From Elysia marginata (taxonomy: Eukaryota; Mollusca; Gastropoda; Plakobranchidae): 20,133 nt of DNA. The stretch covers positions 152,170 to 172,302 of the forward strand of contig BMAT01009686.1 of assembly GCA_019649035.1 (NCBI GenBank). Reading direction: 5' to 3'. How positions within the stretch are numbered: the stretch's first letter is position 1; each line of letters starts with the position of its first letter. Shown here one piece after another: positions 18,215 to 20,133 of the stretch. A program made the position numbers and the translations under genes. The notes below the pieces were generated by a model. It was not told the DNA's origin, ran no database searches, and saw nothing but the letters and a program-made list of their open reading frames with translations.

Positions 18215-18437
18215 CACTATGATAATCCCTTCCAGGAAATTTGGCTTTGTTACTCAGCATAACTGTGTCGCCACAGAGCAGCGCCACTAATGCTCCAGCA
18301 GACCAATATATTTGAAGGCTACTTTTAACACATATGGACTGGGAAAGATAGGGTAAATTGCTTTCCCAAGGCAATTGCAACATGGCATGGTTGGGAATCA
18401 AACCTGCGACCAGTTTACCTAACTTCTGGGTAGTCAT
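18215..18437 (-). mobile_element. tRNA-derived SINE-like element
   Basis: On the minus strand CTGGTCGCAGGTTTGATTCC contains a good Pol III B box (GGTTTGATTCC, 18394-18404; consensus GGTTCGANTCC). Just downstream come TTGGGAAAGCAATTTACCC and TTTCCCAG, then CTCTGTGGCGACACAG and GCTGAGTAACAAAG. This layout resembles tRNA-related SINEs of molluscs (recollection, not a search). The A box is degenerate (near ACCCAGAAGTTAGG) and both edges are approximate. It sits in intron B/C in the same orientation as the gene. Confidence 0.62.
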
Positions 18438-18499
18438 TTACATGTATGAATTGCTTCAATTCAGAAAAGGAAGATCTAAGCAATGCGAGTAGCACCAAC

Positions 18500-18729
18500 C
18501 TCCATGATCCTATGCAGCTCATCCCTGATGATTGCCTGTAGCTGCACAGCAATGTCGTTCCCTACAGCCTGAGTCTGTGTGTTGTGCTGACCTCTACCCA
18601 GAGATCCCTGGCTGACCTCTCGCTGCTGCTGACCCCTCCTGTCACTGCGGCTTGTTCTTTCTGACACTGATCTCTCCATAGCGGCTTGCTGGGATGTCCT
18701 CGGCGGAGACACACTTGGCGTTCTTTGAC
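18500..18729 (-). CDS. Exon B, Ser/Arg/Gln-rich then helical segment
   Basis: Exon of 230 nt between acceptor ..CAACAG and donor ATGGAG|GTTGGT. It completes the Gly codon begun in exon A and ends on a codon boundary. The first two thirds is a Ser/Arg/Gln-rich linker (SERTSRSDRRGQQQREVSQG). The last part is a predicted amphipathic helix (DIAVQLQAIIRDELHRIME) that runs straight into exon C. The frame is open throughout. No catalytic motif is seen. Confidence 0.9.
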
Positions 18730-19656
18730 CTGTTGCAGGATTTGATAAACAAGCTATAGAGGCATTTCCTTTGAAAATATATCAATTATCATTGCCAACG
18801 CTTAACCCATTATAATCCGTACTAAAGATTTCTTCAAATTCCCTTTTTAACTCAAGACCAAACTTCACTTCAGGGCAGAACATCTATCCTATAAAGCGAT
18901 CTTCCAGTGTCACACCATCTAGAAAATTCAGTTTATTTGGATTTTATAACCATTTCTGACTCTTACTTAAGTGCTCAGTTTTTTTTTGTTATATAACTTT
19001 CAAAATTTGATCTTGGTTTTTACATTAGCACTATCTTTTTAAAACCACTTGATTGTTAGTTTCTTGCGATTCATGTTGTCATAACTTTTGATCAAATGCA
19101 TACTTATTGCAAATTCTTGTATCATGGTGAAGAAAAATAAATGGGGGTTTTGTAATAAGTATTCGTACATTGTAACTCCAAAATGAAAAAAAAATGCACT
19201 ATTCTCTGTCAAAGACAAGTTGAATTTTTTTTTTGCCTCAGTGTCCTTACCAAGACATATTTTTTATTTGCTCGAAAAATTAACCCAGTGTGTAGGCTTG
19301 CTTATTTTTCGTCATTAAAAATAGTTACAATTTGAATCAATTTCATATATCTGTCTTCACTTAGGGTGAAATATTTATAAAACACAGTGTATTTTTTATT
19401 GTAAAAAGAACGTTAGGAAAAAACCCAAACAACAAAATAAAATTTCACTTGAGCTTTTCTAAATCATAGTCATCCAAAAGACTTTACAGTTCAAAAGAAA
19501 TTTCATAATCTGAAAGATTTCCTCTTTTTTTAAATATATAACTATAGTACTCTGGTACTTGGGCTTTTTCCACAATTGATTTTTTCCAGCATAAGCTACC
19601 AAAAAATTGAACTAATAGCCATAAGGCTAATAAGAGTCACAAGGCCTAAAACATAC
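18730..19656. other. Intron A/B (927 bp)
   Basis: AT-rich. No repeat, exon or RNA gene is recognised; exons A and B join in frame across it. Confidence 0.75.
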
Positions 19657-19784
19657 CTCGTATGCTGTCTGCTTGCTTTGGCGTGCTGGAGTTTTGAGGT
19701 TTGGGTGCACCTCTCTCTGGTGAATCATCCTTGGGGTAGATAGTGTGGTTCAGGGCAGAGTTATCTTTTGTTGGGCTGTTTGAT
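19657..19784 (-). CDS. Exon A (most upstream exon in window)
   Basis: Exon of 128 nt between acceptor ..CATAG and donor CGAG|GTATGT. It begins with the last base of a split codon and ends one base into a glycine codon. The translated piece is polar and disordered (SNSPTKDNSALNHTIYPKDD, then a Pro/Ser/Lys-rich tail ending ADSIR). The other frames are interrupted by stops, and the phase fits exon B exactly. No domain is recognised; it looks like a linker. Upstream exons lie outside the window. Confidence 0.82.
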
Positions 19785-20133
19785 CTATGTTGGAGGCAAT
19801 GATAAAAGGTTTAATTTACCAGTTTTTTTTATTTCTATTTTTTTATAATCCTATTATGCCTATGAATTTTTAAATTTTACTGTTCATTCATTAGCCATTT
19901 TAAACAATATTCGTTTTTATAAAAACTATATTTAACTTAGTAATAAATCATAATTTAATGCACATTGTTGTATTAGTTAAGGCCCTTTCATGTGATGCAT
20001 GTTGAGCATCTCCTTCAGATACAAAATGGTAAAATGATTTTAAATTGATGGCCTTGCAAGTAATCTCTGGATACTCAAGTAAAAAAACAATCACAAATTA
20101 TTGTTTTTAAATATTAATTTCCCTACATGTCTT
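19785..20133. other. Intron upstream of exon A (349 bp, partial)
   Basis: AT-rich sequence ahead of the exon A acceptor, continuing beyond the window. Nothing else is seen. Confidence 0.7.

Larger units (their letters stand above)
324..19784 (-). other. CPLANE1: Partial multi-exon protein-coding gene, tentatively CPLANE1-like; 21 internal exons
   Basis: This is a single minus-strand gene assembled from exons with GT donors and AG acceptors whose phases chain through nearly the whole window (about 3.4 kb coding, about 1,150 codons). The first exon starts mid-codon and the last ends mid-codon, so the gene continues on both sides. Seen directly: a Pro/Gln-rich region with F-P-L-L motifs, several conserved-looking helical segments, Ser/Arg-rich stretches and a strongly charged coiled-coil near the C-terminal side. 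Known of the family: CPLANE1 (JBTS17) is a very large ciliary protein of over 3,000 residues with many exons, acting in the CPLANE complex at the basal body and needed for intraflagellar transport assembly and Hedgehog signalling. Inferred: the identity is my recollection of the family's C-terminal character, not a search result, and another large coiled-coil ciliary or centrosomal protein is possible. The gene structure is far more secure than the name. Confidence 0.6.

Noticed and set aside
1..20133. Bacterial or phage systems, CRISPR arrays or operons
   Set aside because: The sequence has a eukaryotic exon-intron layout throughout, and no spaced identical repeats or bacterial gene packing were found.

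Overview
The window is animal nuclear DNA. It is AT-rich, with short exons (51-580 bp) separated by introns of about 140-1,800 bp that use GT..AG boundaries. There is no bacterial-style gene packing. A tRNA-derived SINE and a non-LTR retrotransposon remnant of kinds common in molluscs point to a lophotrochozoan, perhaps a gastropod. This placement is inference; no species was identified.

One gene explains almost all coding signal. It lies on the minus strand and fills the window, so transcription runs from 19784 down to 324. I recovered 21 internal exons (named A to U in transcript order), totalling about 3.4 kb or roughly 1,150 codons. Neither the first nor the last exon is inside the window. 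Exon phases chain perfectly from A to D and from G to U, which is strong internal evidence for the model. The two junctions around exons E and F are imperfect: the D/E phase does not match and the F donor is poor. Skipping E and F would join D to G in frame.

The protein segment has four parts. First is a polar, low-complexity N-terminal portion (A-C). Next is a proline/glutamine-rich exon H with four F-P-L-L motifs. Then come helical, conserved-looking segments (I-O). Last is a charged Ser/Arg-rich and coiled-coil C-terminal part (P-U). From remembered family features the best guess is the C-terminal third of CPLANE1 (C5orf42/JBTS17), a ciliary transition-zone/planar-polarity effector. This is tentative because no database search was possible.

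The introns hold a decayed + strand retrotransposon (about 6122-6650), a minus-strand SINE (about 18215-18437), a three-copy 35-bp tandem repeat (14237-14341), two long hairpins (8814-8877, 16038-16093), a near-ideal RFX X-box (11794-11807), and a degenerate duplicate of the 3' end of exon I. That duplicate could act as an in-frame 39-nt cassette exon (13410-13448).

I found no RNA genes, CRISPR arrays or bacterial elements. No promoter or polyadenylation site of the main gene is expected here, because only internal exons are present.
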